Origin: Favolaschia claudopus | Taxonomy: Eukaryota > Basidiomycota > Agaricomycetes > Agaricales > Mycenaceae | DNA: 64,000 bases | Direction: 5' to 3' | Assembly (NCBI GenBank): GCA_037176885.1 | Contig: JAWWNJ010000001.1 | Span: 4,898,001 to 4,962,000, forward strand | In this document: positions 21,663 to 32,956 of the stretch, one piece after another | How the letters are laid out: each line of letters begins with the position of its first letter | Position numbering within the stretch: position 1 is the first letter of the stretch | Translations under genes and position numbers: made by a program | Notes under the pieces: model-generated | Database searches by the model: none | Seen by the model: only the letters and a program-made list of their open reading frames with translations | What the model was told of the DNA's origin: nothing

Positions 21663-22977
21663 ATGTCTGCCACCCTCCTTCAAACTTTCCCTTATGAAGT
21701 TCTCTCCGAAACATTCCTCTTCACGGTGGCATCCGGCACGTTGATGTCGCCCAAGAAAGCACTCAGTCTCTCGCATGTCTGTCAGCAGTGGCGCTACGCC
21801 GCTCTCAGCGACTCCACCCTCTGGATTGGCGTTGCACATGGACTGTGCACCCGCGACGTTCTGCATGTAGAGACCGTAGTCCAGCTTCTCAGACGCTCGG
21901 GGGACGCGACAGATTGGTGTGTCATTGGACTTCACAGAGACACCCAAAGCACAGGATGTACAGCAGCTCCGCCGGCTGCTCTGCGTCGTTCGCCTCCACC
22001 TCCCACGCATCCACAGTCTCTATATCCGCGCGACGTACAAGTGGTGGCAAGAGATTATAGGAAAGTTCTTCCGGGAGACGTTTCCCGTCCTCCGATCGCT
22101 TGATATCGAGGTGTTGTGCCCCCCCGCGGGTACGATATAGCCATGAGGAGTCTCACATCCTCTGGTACAACTCGTTGGAGTCCCAGGACCCCCATGCCGA
22201 CGCGTCCCGCTCCGCACCCTCCCATCAATTTCCCCCTTTCCTCGATCCCACGCTCTTCTAGAGAGAGTTCACCTCAGTGGCATAACACTGCCACCCCGTG
22301 CCTCCCTTCCGCACAACTCATTCGGATCGGAACCAACAGCATTCATAACCTCCTCGGCTCTGACGGCCGCCTCAATCGCTGGCTCCTGGACGGCGCGATG
22401 GGCCTCTCGTTCGAGGATTTCGACGTTCCGCCTATGGAGCGGTACAGACCTCAGAGTCCCCGCAGCTGTACCCCCCTCAACCGTCACGCACATCATGCTC
22501 AACAACATTCGTGCCACATATAGCGGCCGTCGAGAGGATTTATTCGAGCACAGTTGCGTCGAGTTCTTCGACGCGCTGTTTCGCTATACGCCACTGGTCC
22601 GTTGCCTCGCGTTAGTCGATTGGGATTTGGAGAGTCGAATCTGGCGTGATTTCGTTCGGTGGCTGGGTCTACGCTACTCGCAGACTACGCACCGTCGACC
22701 GTTTCCGAATGTGATCGAGTTACGGATGGTTGGGATGTTCGAGCAATTCAATGAAAGGGCGCGCGCGTTGGTTTTTATCCGCCTTCCCCTTGTTGCGCAC
22801 GATCAGAATCGAGCGTTGTCGCGAAGGGACATGGGAGTGATGTTGGATGCATTGAGACATGACGATACGCTGTGTCCGAGCTTGAAGAGAATTCGCTTGG
22901 ACGACGGCTTGATGGTGTACAGATACAGTCCATTTCCCTTTGCCTCCGTTGACGCAGACGCTTGGCCATTAAAATAG
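21663..22977 (+). pseudogene. F-box protein, frame broken at about four places
   Basis: The frame starts MSATLLQTFPYEVLSETFLF and shows a clear F-box (LSHVCQQWRYAALSDSTLWI). It then shifts several times: SLDFTETPKAQDVQQLRRLL continues in the next frame from about 21920; YSHEESHILWYNSLESQ lies in the third frame after a run of seven C (22119-22125); and GTNSIHNLLGSDGRLNRWLL and MLNNIRATYSGRREDLFEHS follow in two further frames. One in-frame TAG (about 22258) also occurs. The pieces are collinear and together make a normal-length F-box/LRR protein. At least one shift falls in a homopolymer. The locus is either a pseudogene or carries consensus errors. Confidence 0.75.
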
Positions 22978-23106
22978 CTTACACATATATACAAGGGTAT
23001 CTCATTTTTTTAGTCGTTTGTAGTCCTATTAGCACCGGTACGAATAGAATAACAGAATAGTCCCAACAAGGATGAATCTAAATACGAGCCTCAGTCAGCG
23101 CACCAT

Positions 23107-24165
23107 CTACCACCCGTGCTTCATCTTGTCCTTGCAGACACCGGTGCAGTGGTTGACGACCTTCTCCATGCTGATTTTCACCTCAGCGCCAGGTTCAACC
23201 TTCCACGTCGAGCATCCTGAAGCGGCTGATTAGACCTCCACCTGACTAGAATAGAATGCATCACTCACCATCCTGCTGCGCCGCGAACTGGGAGGCGACC
23301 GAGAGAAGGTTGGTCTCGCCGAGTTTGTTCTGCGAATAACGCGCGTTGAACTTGATCACGGACTTGAGCGCGTTAAACGTCTTGACGTTGATCGGGAGAG
23401 GCTTCTCGAGGACGAGGAAGGTCAAACCCTCAAGCGCACGGCGGGGTGGTGAGCGAACCGGTGTACTGGAACAGCGGCCCCTTCTGGATGGCGTCGATGA
23501 GCGGAGCGAAGTCGAGCTTCCCGGTGTTGGTGCGGGTTCCGGGCTCCTTGATCTTGTCGAGGTTCTCGATGACGGAAGTGAGGATTTCAGTCGTCGAGCC
23601 GTCCTCAGTGAGCTGGAAGGGGACGGCGATGACGGCAATCGACTCGTCTGAAAAGGAATGGTGAAGAGAAACACGATGAGTCGCCAGAATTGAGCTAACG
23701 ATGAGGAGAAAGACGCACCGGCAGCCTGGTGGACCATGTGGATCTCAAGCGGGAAGTATTCATCGTTGATACGATGCTCGCTCGGAGTGTGGTGGTGGAA
23801 CTGCTGCAGCTCGAACTCCTTCCCTTCGAACGTCGTCTTTCCCTTGACGACTACTTCCAGAGTAGTGCCCCAGGTTCTCAAATTCGGCCTCTTCGACTGT
23901 GGCAATCTCCACCTTCGGCGCGGACTTCGCTCTCGGGATGGAGTCGTCAATCACAATGGGGGACTGGACATTGCTGCTGCGGCAAGCAGAGTTGGCGGGA
24001 TCGAGAGCGGCCCCAGTTCAATGGGCCCTGCAATCCAGAGTAGCCGAATTTTCCGACCTTCACTTCACCCTCCTCGCGAGGGAAAAACGTCGTGCCGTGC
24101 ATGCAGTTCGCGGAAACAGAGAGAGCCGACGTCGCCAGAACGAGGGCAAGAGATAAGGTGAACAT
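23107..24165 (-). CDS. Alpha-class carbonic anhydrase, two apparent frameshifts
   Basis: The product would interconvert CO2 and bicarbonate with a zinc ion, in the secreted or periplasmic space. It starts MFTLSLALVLATSALSVSAN, a signal peptide. The body reads FGYSGLQGPLNW, LDPANSACRSSNVQSPIVID, LQQFHHHTPSEHRINDE and PLEIHMVHQA (the two segments carrying the zinc-ligand histidines). Next come LIDAIQKGPLFQYTGSLTTP, LTFLVLEKPLPI and a C-terminus KDKMKHGW with TAG at 23107-23109. Two introns splice well. The frame breaks after GPLNW at a run of four bases (24011-24014) and after PPCA (about 23432), each repaired by dropping one base. All catalytic features are kept, so errors in the consensus are more likely than a dead gene. 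Confidence 0.8.
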
Positions 24166-25154
24166 GGTGGGGAAGTCGAAGGGGGAGGAAGCAAAAAAGA
24201 AGGTGCTGGGAGGAAAGCAGAACGACTAGGAGGGAATGAACGAACCGCAATAAAATTCGTTAGCATGGGGACTTTATGGCGATGTTTAAATTGCTCTCTT
24301 GGCAGAAGAGCCAAGTCTTCGGTTACTAGGATTGAAACGTGATTGTGATTGGCTGGCGACGCACGAAACAAGTCGTCCCCGCTGTCTGCCCGACTCGGGC
24401 GCTCCTGCGAAGGACGTTCATAGACGTTCATCCAAAGATGTTTTCAACGTTGGGCGATTTATATCTGGCTTGGAGGACAAGTCGAAAGCGTTCGGCAATA
24501 AGCAGGAGCCAGAATGACCCAGATCCAGATTCTCTTGGTGAAAAGTCTTGTCAATGTCTTGGGGAGGTAGTTGGAGGCTGGGCATCGCCGTATATATTTC
24601 GCCAAGACGGTCTAGAGCGGCGAACTTCATCGCTTTTGTTGGAGCCATGGAGATGACCCTGCAAACCATTATGTGAAACCTTCATTGAAGCTGTCGTGCT
24701 CAGATAAGGAAAATCGAGTACAAACTTTGAGACAGAACTCGATGAACTCGAAAAAGACAGAAAAAACAAAATTGTGAACGCATGATAAGTAGGTCAAATG
24801 CAGTACACTCAATGACACGCACGTTCGAAACTTGTTCAGAATCTTCCCTGATTGACACCCGCGATAGATTTGCGGACAAGTGTGCGGAGATGAGCGGTTC
24901 TTGAGGGTTCTTGGCCACGGATACGGCGAAGTGACACGAATTCCGAACATTCGGGTCACCGAATAGCGCGGTTGTCGCTGTGCACGGTAACAGGAAGTCG
25001 GTAACTCGGTGATGGCTGATGAGCAATTGATGTGTAGCGATGAATTCGACCGTTCCGTTTCTCCTTCTGAGTCATTCATTGTGTCGACTTTGGAAGTAAT
25101 CAAGGCGCATATCTGATTACGAGGACAACACAATGAATCGAAATTGAAACTCAG
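24166..25154. other. Intergenic, unassigned minus-strand frames
   Basis: Minus-strand frames of 83-154 codons exist at 24418-24669 and 24669-25133. Neither resembles a family I know, and I could not join them by plausible introns, so no gene is called. Sequence near 24270 (cataaag on the minus strand) may serve the carbonic anhydrase promoter. Confidence 0.35.
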
Positions 25155-27553
25155 CTACGCCTTTCGACAGTCATGAGTCGTCTTATGAAGCTTCCACCCG
25201 TCCCTCAAGCAATCAATCCCACAGAAAAAAACGCGTCCTTTACAGCTCCCTACATTGAACGGGGAAAGAACGAAAATGAGATGATGATCTCGCAGAAAAC
25301 CAGACAAAAAAACACATACCACCACACTTTTTCCATGGCCCCGCCGCGCCACACGAAAAACATCTCTGCCACGGTCCCGCCCTCGCCACCCGGGCCTCCT
25401 CCTCCACATCCACCTCCTCGAAATGCCCACCCTCCACATTCACGCGCAGCTCCCAAAGATCGCCAAACGTCCGCGCCATGAGCTTGCTCTGCGTCGGAAT
25501 ATACAGGGTATTGGTCCATCCGCCGAACATGTACGTACGCCCCGTCGCGGGATCGCATTGCATGTGCGCTTGGCAGCGGTAGGTCGGGAATCCCGGTGTC
25601 AATACTTGTTTCCATCTCGGCGCGGAGCGAGTGGGTTCGAGGAAGTCGGCGGTTGCGGTTGCGGATCGGAGGGTGTCGTAGACGAAGGTGTCGGCAACGT
25701 AGGAGTAGGGAAATTCTTCTTCGCGGCCGTCTGCTCTGCGGAGACAGGTGCTGAGGTTGGGACAGTAACCTCCGAAGACGATGGCTTTTTGGAGTTTTTC
25801 GTTCTGCAAGTTTGTAACGTAGCAGTATGTAAGCCAAAATATCGCGCGATAGACCGATCAAGGAAGAGTCACTCACAAATGCGCACGCCATCTCAGTCCG
25901 CGCACCACGGCGGATTCCCCGCAAAGCGTTCCTGCCTCCACTTCTCCTCCTTGACACTCCAACTCCAAAAATCGCTACATCCAAACACGATATCCGCACC
26001 ATGAATTTCGTTATGCCGCCACGCCTCATCCCGATCAAAAACGCCAAACAGCAAATAAAAGCGTGTCGTCTCGCCGCTTCCGCTTACCCAGCTCGCCGCG
26101 GTCTTGCGCGGTCCCGGGCAGCTATAATCGCCGTTCTGCGTAACCCTCACGGTGCCACTGAGTCTCCGCCACTTGCGGGTGGACCAAATTCAACTCCATG
26201 AACAGGTTGCTGCCCATGGACGGTGGAGCCGTGGCCGCCGCCGAAGACGTACATCTTGTCGCCTATGACTTGCATTGCGGAGTCGAAGGAGACGGCGCCG
26301 GGCCAAGGCCAGCCTGAGACGACGCCCGCTGCTTTGTCGGCTGGGGTGGGTGAGTAGATGGTAAGGAAGGAGCGCCAGGTCTCGGATTTGAGATCGAAGA
26401 CGTCGATGGTGGGACGTCCGGTGAATAGGAGCGCGGTATCTTTGTAGAGAACCATGTTAAAGCCCAAGAAATTGCCAGTCGTGGTGAGCGGGACAGGATA
26501 GTCAGGGAGTTTGCGCCATGCGTCCAGTTTTGCGAGATCGAGTGTCCAGATGTCGCGGTAGTAGGGTCCTTGTTCTGATTTCCTTCCGCCGGATACGTAC
26601 AGGCGTCCTGAATGATGGTGTTGAGCTACAAATTGAGCCAAAAAGAAAAATACTCGCCGTTCCAATTATGCTGGCAAACGCCTGACGTCCTTCAGTGAAG
26701 CCGCCGGGAGTCCTTGACTTGGAGCCGGGTCCACGAGCCTTGAACTTGCAGGGCGGGGACGGTGACACGCAACGTGAGTGTCGCCTGTGGATCGGGATGA
26801 CGGGACTCGAGAAGTTTTAATGCAATGCCGAGGTCGAGAAGTTTTTTCAGAGCGGGAGTTTTGTGGGTGTCGAGGTCAATGGTCGAGGAAGTGGCGACCC
26901 ATCGACGAGTCGCAGCTGTCGCAGAGTTGCCTAAATCCTTGAAGATTTCGGAAGCAAGACACATTCCGGCGGATTTGAGGAACGTCATCTCGGGGATGTT
27001 GAGATGCCAGTTCTTCCAATCTGTGTCCAAAGAAAATCAAGATTAAAACCTTTTGCTCTAGATTAGTAAACACGTACCGTGTAAAGGAAACTCGGACATA
27101 TGATACGTGCATCGATACAGGGAAGCTATATCCTCGCACCACGCGAGAGCCTGAGCATGTGAGCCATACCGACAGATATTCGCAAGAAATGACTGACCAT
27201 TTCAAGATCATTTTCAACCAAGCAGCATTTCGCCAAACCCAGATAGCACCCCATGAGATTCATCTGCTCCAACGGGTTAAGCTTGAGGTAGACGTCGTAG
27301 TGTACCCCACCGCCGGTTTTTTCTGCAACGGCGGGAATGGTAGCGAACACGCCGGAAATTTTACGCGCCCGAGCGCAGATACGCAGCCTTGGCCGCCGTA
27401 ATCTTACCCTCGTCGAAGAGTTTGTCGTTTTCGCGACTGTTAGAGTGTTAGAGCAATGACGCGGATTCCGACCACGCGGTGAAGTCGAGCGACGCACTGG
27501 GTCAAGGACGACTGTATCATCATGTTGAACATTGCCTTTTCCATTTCGTCCAT
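25155..27553 (-). CDS. Kelch-repeat protein with C-terminal MYND finger
   Basis: The start MDEMEKAMFNMMIQSSLTQC (27551-27553) matches the family's N-terminus. A TPR-like helical part follows (NLMGCYLGLAKCCLVENDLE), then Kelch-type blades such as LYVSGGRKSEQGPYYRDIWT, MYVFGGGHGS, KAIVFGGYCPNLS and TYMFGGWTNTLYIPT. The C-terminus is a MYND zinc finger: CFSCGAAGPWKKCGGSCKG, then FFCGIDC and HKTTHDC. MYND fingers mediate protein contacts in transcription and chromatin. Stop TAG at 25155-25157. The frame breaks near 27361, 26213, 26150 and 25905, each repaired by a one-base change, while family sequence continues intact on both sides. I treat the gene as real with suspect consensus, but a pseudogene is possible. 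Confidence 0.75.
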
Positions 27554-27989
27554 TTTGAAGTTCACAGGACACAGTGCGACTTGGTGAAAATTTCGTGATG
27601 AAAGCAGGAGAAAGCACGCGAAATGCCGTAATAATTGACGGCGTTTGGTGATGCGGGGTAGGCAAGACACGGTCTCGTGACTACCGTAATTTTTTACTCA
27701 AAGTCACTTGACGCTGGACTCGCGTTTTCTTTTCCGGCGCGCTTCTCTGTATTGTGAGCCACTGCCAGGCCAATCCTTGTCATTTACGAGTAAAAGAAGG
27801 GTAAGGGTGGTACTGTACTAACGGAACTTGTCGGACGCTTGGAAACCGACCGGCGCTTGCTTCGTGAACGCGTCAGTTCAATGACTTCGCAAACTGCAAC
27901 AGGGAACATATACGTCCGCTACAGTAGAAATAAAAGCAATAGAATAAATTATCTTCCGTATCCAGTCCCTACAGCCAGAACTCAAACCA
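27554..27989. other. Intergenic, Kelch-MYND 5' flank / GH47 B 3' end
   Basis: This is 436 bases between two minus-strand genes. No recognisable element. Confidence 0.35.
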
Positions 27990-30625
27990 TTACAGAGATC
28001 CAAATTTCGAAGTAGAGCCAAATGGGCTAAATATCGGCAGAGGATGCGCCTGTCGGATTCCCCGTCAGCATCCGTCGTAGAGGACAATCACAACAATATA
28101 CCTCAGTATTGAACACATATTCGTTCAACGGCAACACAGTATCATCCGAGAAAAGCAAGAATAGATACTTGAGTGTCTCGCTCTGGAGTATCGTTCACGA
28201 TCAGCATTAGTGATTAGAAAAATGATTCCGGGAACACACCATTAAAAACGTCTCCATCTTATCCTCCCACTGAACCGGTACCTCCTCCACGTTGAGCACG
28301 CTAGCGTACCCGCCACTAGGGACTCGACAATGTTTCTCGATAGCCTGAAGATGTCCCATCCGTATTCGCGATACTTCGGGTGGCCTGTCAGGGCGGTATG
28401 CGATGAACAGAGATTCCACTGTTTCCGGGCTACACATCGAATGAGTCGGCAGCCAGTTCGGAGATGAAGGATCGCAGACAGAGGAACGCACCGCAGAATA
28501 TATCGTGCGTCATAAACCGGGACCTCTCCTCGCGGTCTATATACGTAGACACAAAAACACGATTCAGCAACAAACCCCAACCAACAGCGGAAACCACTCA
28601 CCTCGCCCCCTTAATATACCAATCCCCCACCCCCGCGTCGATATCTTCTCTGAAATGCACGATCTCCGGCGCCAGCCCGCTCGCCGTGCGATACGTATCC
28701 ACACACGTCTCCACCAAATTCACTCCCGTCATCCAATCCCGCTGCCCCACCGGCGTGAAATCGCTCATCTTCGGCGGCACCGAGACGGATTGGGGGGAGA
28801 GCCGCGCGCCGGCGGTGGTGGCGCCGAGCATGAGCGAGCCGCCGAGGAAGCAGACTAGGTGGTCTTGTTTGAGAGCGCGGACCCCAGGTTCTGTTGAAAG
28901 CTTGGAATCGACCACTCGAATGAAAGGGTGGAGAGAAGCACCTTTGCCCGTTATATCCATTCCGTTTGGGGTGCAGTTCGAGCGTGAATGTGAGTTTCTT
29001 GGTTTTGGAGGTGCCGAGGAGACTGGTGTGGATGGCCTGCATGGCGTCGTCGTACATCTGCACATTATTCGTCAGTCACTGGTTTAATAAATTCTGTTTC
29101 AAGCTCAGGCTATACCTCGCGATACTGCATTTCGACGCTTCCCTGACGCAAGTCATCGTCAACGATTTGACAGTAAGTGGTTAGGAGGAGATACTCACGG
29201 TTTGCAAGTATTGTTTTCTATTCATCAAGTCAGCCCGCGGGACACGAGAACAAGAGGAGGAGGAGCACGACAGACTCACAGTAAATATTCGAAGTACGAG
29301 TCTGCACGAGAACCGAGTCGGATTTCGGCGGATACGAATTTTGCTACATGTCCGCTGCATCTCGAGTCAAAAGCTGTTTGCAGCGACAGGAAAGGACAAC
29401 ATACTTGATGAAAATCGGCGTCAACCCGTTCGGTAACCGCGCAGCGCGGATGACTTTCATTACCTTCCCCCGCTCAAGTCAGCCACAACAATCCTTCCTA
29501 CCAAGACGGACAGTATACGCACATGCTCAACCTTATCCCAATACTCCGCCCTATCCGTCAAATGCGCGAGGTACCGAAACTCCAGCTGCAGCGTCGCCGC
29601 CTCCGCCACGCTCACCAGCCCCGCGTTGTCCGTGTCGGGGCTGCCCTGGCGTTTCGCGAGGTTGATGAAGGAGAAGGGGAGGCCCGAGGGGGTGTCGAAG
29701 ACGGGGAGGATGCGGTCTGCGAGGTCGATGGCGCGGTCGAGGTAGAGCTGGTCGCCGTCGGTGAGCTCGTACGCGGAGAGCAGGCCGCCGAGGACGCGGA
29801 TTGTGGTCTGCATGCAGTGAATGAATTCAGCATGCATAGTTGTGGATATTGACAATCACAAACGCACCTCGAAGGTATTGAAATTCGCGTCTCTGTCAAA
29901 GCTCATGCTGGTCTCCACCCAGTGGCGGGCGCGGGTGTACTCCTCCTCGAGACCCATGAGGAGCATCGTGTCGATAGAGTCGACGACGGTGTATCCTATT
30001 CCGCCCGCGTTCGTCAAGTTGGTGCCCTTGTGCTTTATGGGGTGGTATTCGTCGTCACCCATTGCGTCCCGCTCTAAGGGAGTCACTCGATCCTGATCCT
30101 GCTACATATGCCAGAGAAAAAACAATCTCACCGTACGCTAACCATGCGTGCTTGATTCCCCAGTCAAAGCCTGCCCCGGGCTTCGAAAATAGAGAACGCA
30201 CCTTGAACGCCGCAACCACCGCATCTCGCTTCTCTACATCAGCCGAGAAATCGACCTCCCATTCTCCCTCGTATGGAACCACCGTCCACGGCTTGGGATC
30301 TTCCGGCCAAAAGTATCCACCTGGGTTCTGCACCAATCAGACTCCTCGCGATAACACGAAAAGATTTACTGGACTAACCTGGTAGTAGATGTATGTGCCT
30401 GCACCGCCAGCTAACGCTAGAACGGCTAGAACAGCGAATACCAGAAGAACTATCGCATATCCACTGGTTTTTGTCGGTTTCTGCGGAATTCGTCACCATT
30501 GATAGTGCCTCAAAAGAGCTACTGACTGGCGCGGCTTGCTTGGGGCTTTTCGGCAATTGAGGTACCGTGGAGTCTGCTTTTTCTGCTGGTTTGCGGTGCC
30601 TTAGAGTGGCGGCAGCATCTGACAT
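27990..30625 (-). CDS. GH47 class I alpha-1,2-mannosidase (gene B)
   Basis: This is a paralogue of gene A (4664-7305). It starts MSDAAATLRHRKPAEK at 30625, with a cytosolic tail of about 35 residues and then a membrane anchor (YAIVLLVFAVLAVLAL). Luminal exons give NPGGYFWPEDPKPW, SADVEKRDAVVAAFK, GIGYTVVDSIDTMLLMGLEE, TTIRVLGGLLSAYELTDGDQ, IRLGSRADSYFEYLLKQY, DHLVCFLGGSLMLGATT, SETLKYLFLLFSDD and the calcium-binding YVFNTEAHPLPIF, ending KFGSL with TAA at 27990-27992. Introns sit at the same places as in gene A, but the intron that is GC-AG in A is GT-AG here. Three one-base problems occur: a C run at 28968-28971, a C run at 28391-28393, and a missing base near 28342-28346; correcting them restores perfect family sequence. 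Confidence 0.87.
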
Positions 30626-30832
30626 GAGCGGCGCGGTGAGGAGGAGAAGAGCTGCGCACAGGTGTGGGTCAGGAAGCTCAGGGTTAGGGTTAGCCCGATC
30701 GGCCCGCCGGAACCGATCCCCGTGAAACAAAACGTCGCGCAGAGTCACACCACGTGGACGTGACATACGTGAGTCATCACTCTCTCTTCCGCACACCCAC
30801 GAGCACCAAGCCACCCTTCCACCTCCGCCACG
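30626..30832. promoter_or_regulatory. Bidirectional promoter, GH47 B / Chk1
   Basis: Only 207 bases separate two divergent start codons. The stretch contains gggttagggttag (30682-30694), two units of the TTAGGG motif, which can act as a telobox-like promoter element. It also holds the cacgtggacgtgac segment around 30751. Confidence 0.55.
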
Positions 30833-32806
30833 ATGGCTAGCGCAAAGTATCCCAAAGTAGCTGGTATGTCTCGGCTTTCACGGAACATCCAGATGTCTGA
30901 ACCGAGGGTCTAGGGTATGAACTTGCCCAACAAATTGGCGGTGGCGGGTTCTCCAGGTGAGGATAGGGACATAATTCACGTAAAAAGCGCGTCAATGACG
31001 ACTAATTTTATTTCTCAAGAGTCTTTCGCGCCGTCAACTTCAAAGAACATCGAGTGGCAGCATGCAAAGTCATCGTATTGACCCCTGAAACAACGGAGAA
31101 AGAGCGGAAAACTATCGACAAAGAGATGCGGATACACTCACAATTAAAGCATGAAAATATTCTCGAGTTCATTGACGCAGCGGTGGTTGAACTGAAACAT
31201 CAAGCCCACTTCATTCCTGGGTACTATATGCTTCTAGAGTTGGCGGCGGGAGGGGACCTCTTTGACAAAATTGGTGCGACCACTGTCTCCTTCATTCAGT
31301 CCATATTTAATCAAACGAATCCTATCAGCGCCCGACGTTGGTCTTGGAGATGAAGTCACACATTTCTACTTCAATCAACTAATTGCGGGCATGGTACGTT
31401 TCGCCTCGTTCTGTCATGTCCTGAATCTGTTTCATGAAGAAGTATCCAGGAATATATTCACAAAGAGGGCGTATGCCACCGGGATCTCAAGCCCGAAAAC
31501 CTCCTTCTCGACGTTGCTGGGAAACTCAAAATATCCGATTTCGGTCTCTCCTCAGTCTTTATGCTGAAGGGGTCTGGCCGGACGCGCACCCTCACCGAAA
31601 GATGCGGTAGTCTTCCTTACGTTGCTCCTGAGGTGCCTTACAAACACATCTGCCATTCCTTGTCTCTTACTCTCTTCAGTTAAATAGCGACCTTCCCTAC
31701 GAAGCCGAGCCCATCGATGTGTGGGGTGTTGGCGTCATCCTCTACACCATGCTAGCCGGAAGTGGGTCTGTGTCGCATACCTCTTGACTTCGTCACTTAT
31801 CTTTGCCAGACACACCTTGGGACGAGCCAACCCAAAACAGCTATGAATTCTCCCGTTACGCTTCCGGTGAAATTTTCCAAGATGAGCCCTGGAATCGCTT
31901 CAGCCCTGCTGCCTTATGTCCGTTGATATTCCGTACTCATGTCGACCTCTTTTGATACGTCCGCTGCAGCATTACTGCAGGGTCTCTTGACAATCGATCC
32001 GAGGGAACGTTTCACTTTAGCTCAAGCTTTTGCACATCCGTGGTGCATAAGGTGAGTAGTAGCGAACCTCTTTCCCGCTGCGACTCAAACTCATTCTCCT
32101 CAGACCCAGTCAATTGGCCCGGAAAAACGCTGCTGCCCTCGCGGAGGCATTAACTGAATCTCTCCGGACGGCAGGAGACCTCGACCTCGCCGCTCCAAAT
32201 TTCACGCCGTACGAGCCTTTCTTTGTTCCAGAACAAATCCGCTGATTTCACGATGTAGAACCCGTGCCGCTGACGAAGACGAACCGATGCTCTCCGCCGC
32301 TCACGCCACGCAATTCACGCAAACACTTATGCTCTTCGTCAGTCTTGCCGTCCTTGCGACTCCTCTCTGTATATTGATTGCTCGATCGCATAACAGTCAC
32401 AAACGCAAACCGGTACTCGGTACACCCCGCATCTCACGCGTTTCTATGTCTCCATCCCCCCGGATCAAGCCATGCATATCGCCCGGGACAGTCTGACCGC
32501 CCTCGGCGTCTCCTGCAAAGACGCTCCTCCCACCGGGTTCATCCTGCGACTCCGTATCGGCGGGCAAGACGCAAGAAAAGAGACGTTCCGCGGCTGGGTC
32601 GAGGTTGAGCCGTTCGAATATCATGGGGCGCTGGGCGGTTTTTGCATTATGAAGAAAGATAATGTCCGTTTGTCCTTCTCCGGTTCGGCAATGTAGCTGA
32701 GGATACGTTTTCATAGGGAAACCCGATATCGTGGCGCCAACTGTGGAGAGCGCTCATTGAGTCGCCTCTCATGGCACCACATGTGCTTCGCAAGGAAGCG
32801 GCCTGA
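30833..32806 (+). CDS. chk1: Checkpoint kinase Chk1
   Basis: The product is the DNA-damage checkpoint serine/threonine kinase, which acts in the nucleus downstream of ATR to block mitotic entry. It starts MASAKYPKVAGYELAQQIGG; the glycine loop is GGGGFSRVFRAV and the lysine is in VAACKVIVL. Later exons give HENILEF, YYMLLELAAGGDLFDKI, the catalytic loop CHRDLKPENLLLDVAGKLKI, SDFGLSS, CGSLPYVAPE and EPIDVWGVGVILYTMLAG. The C-terminal half carries a KA1-like domain (RYTPHLTRFYVSIPPD, GFILRLRIGGQ), finishing NPISWRQLWRALI after a last intron. TGA at 32804-32806. All exons join in frame; about 460 residues. It converges with the P450 fusion over 150 bases and shares its promoter with GH47 B. Confidence 0.9.
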
Positions 32807-32956
32807 CAAGCGTCCAGGTTGAAATTATATGTCACCATTCATCTACTTCATTTACGCGAACTTGTTGGATACCAGCGGCGCTGGCGGTTCAATAGAAACA
32901 TAATTCATCTCGCATACATTCATCTCGTTCCCTATCTATCCGTACATGAAATTTTT

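Noticed and set aside
23346..24161. Plus-strand frames opposite the carbonic anhydrase
   Set aside because: Shadows of the coding strand; the minus strand carries the zinc-site motifs and splice sites.
24418..25133. Minus-strand frames of 83-154 codons
   Set aside because: No family match and no convincing introns; could be a decayed gene, but nothing supports a call.
32647..32697. TAG at 32695 as the end of Chk1
   Set aside because: A donor at gtccgt and an acceptor before GGAAACCC add NPISWRQLWRALI, the expected C-terminal end of Chk1.
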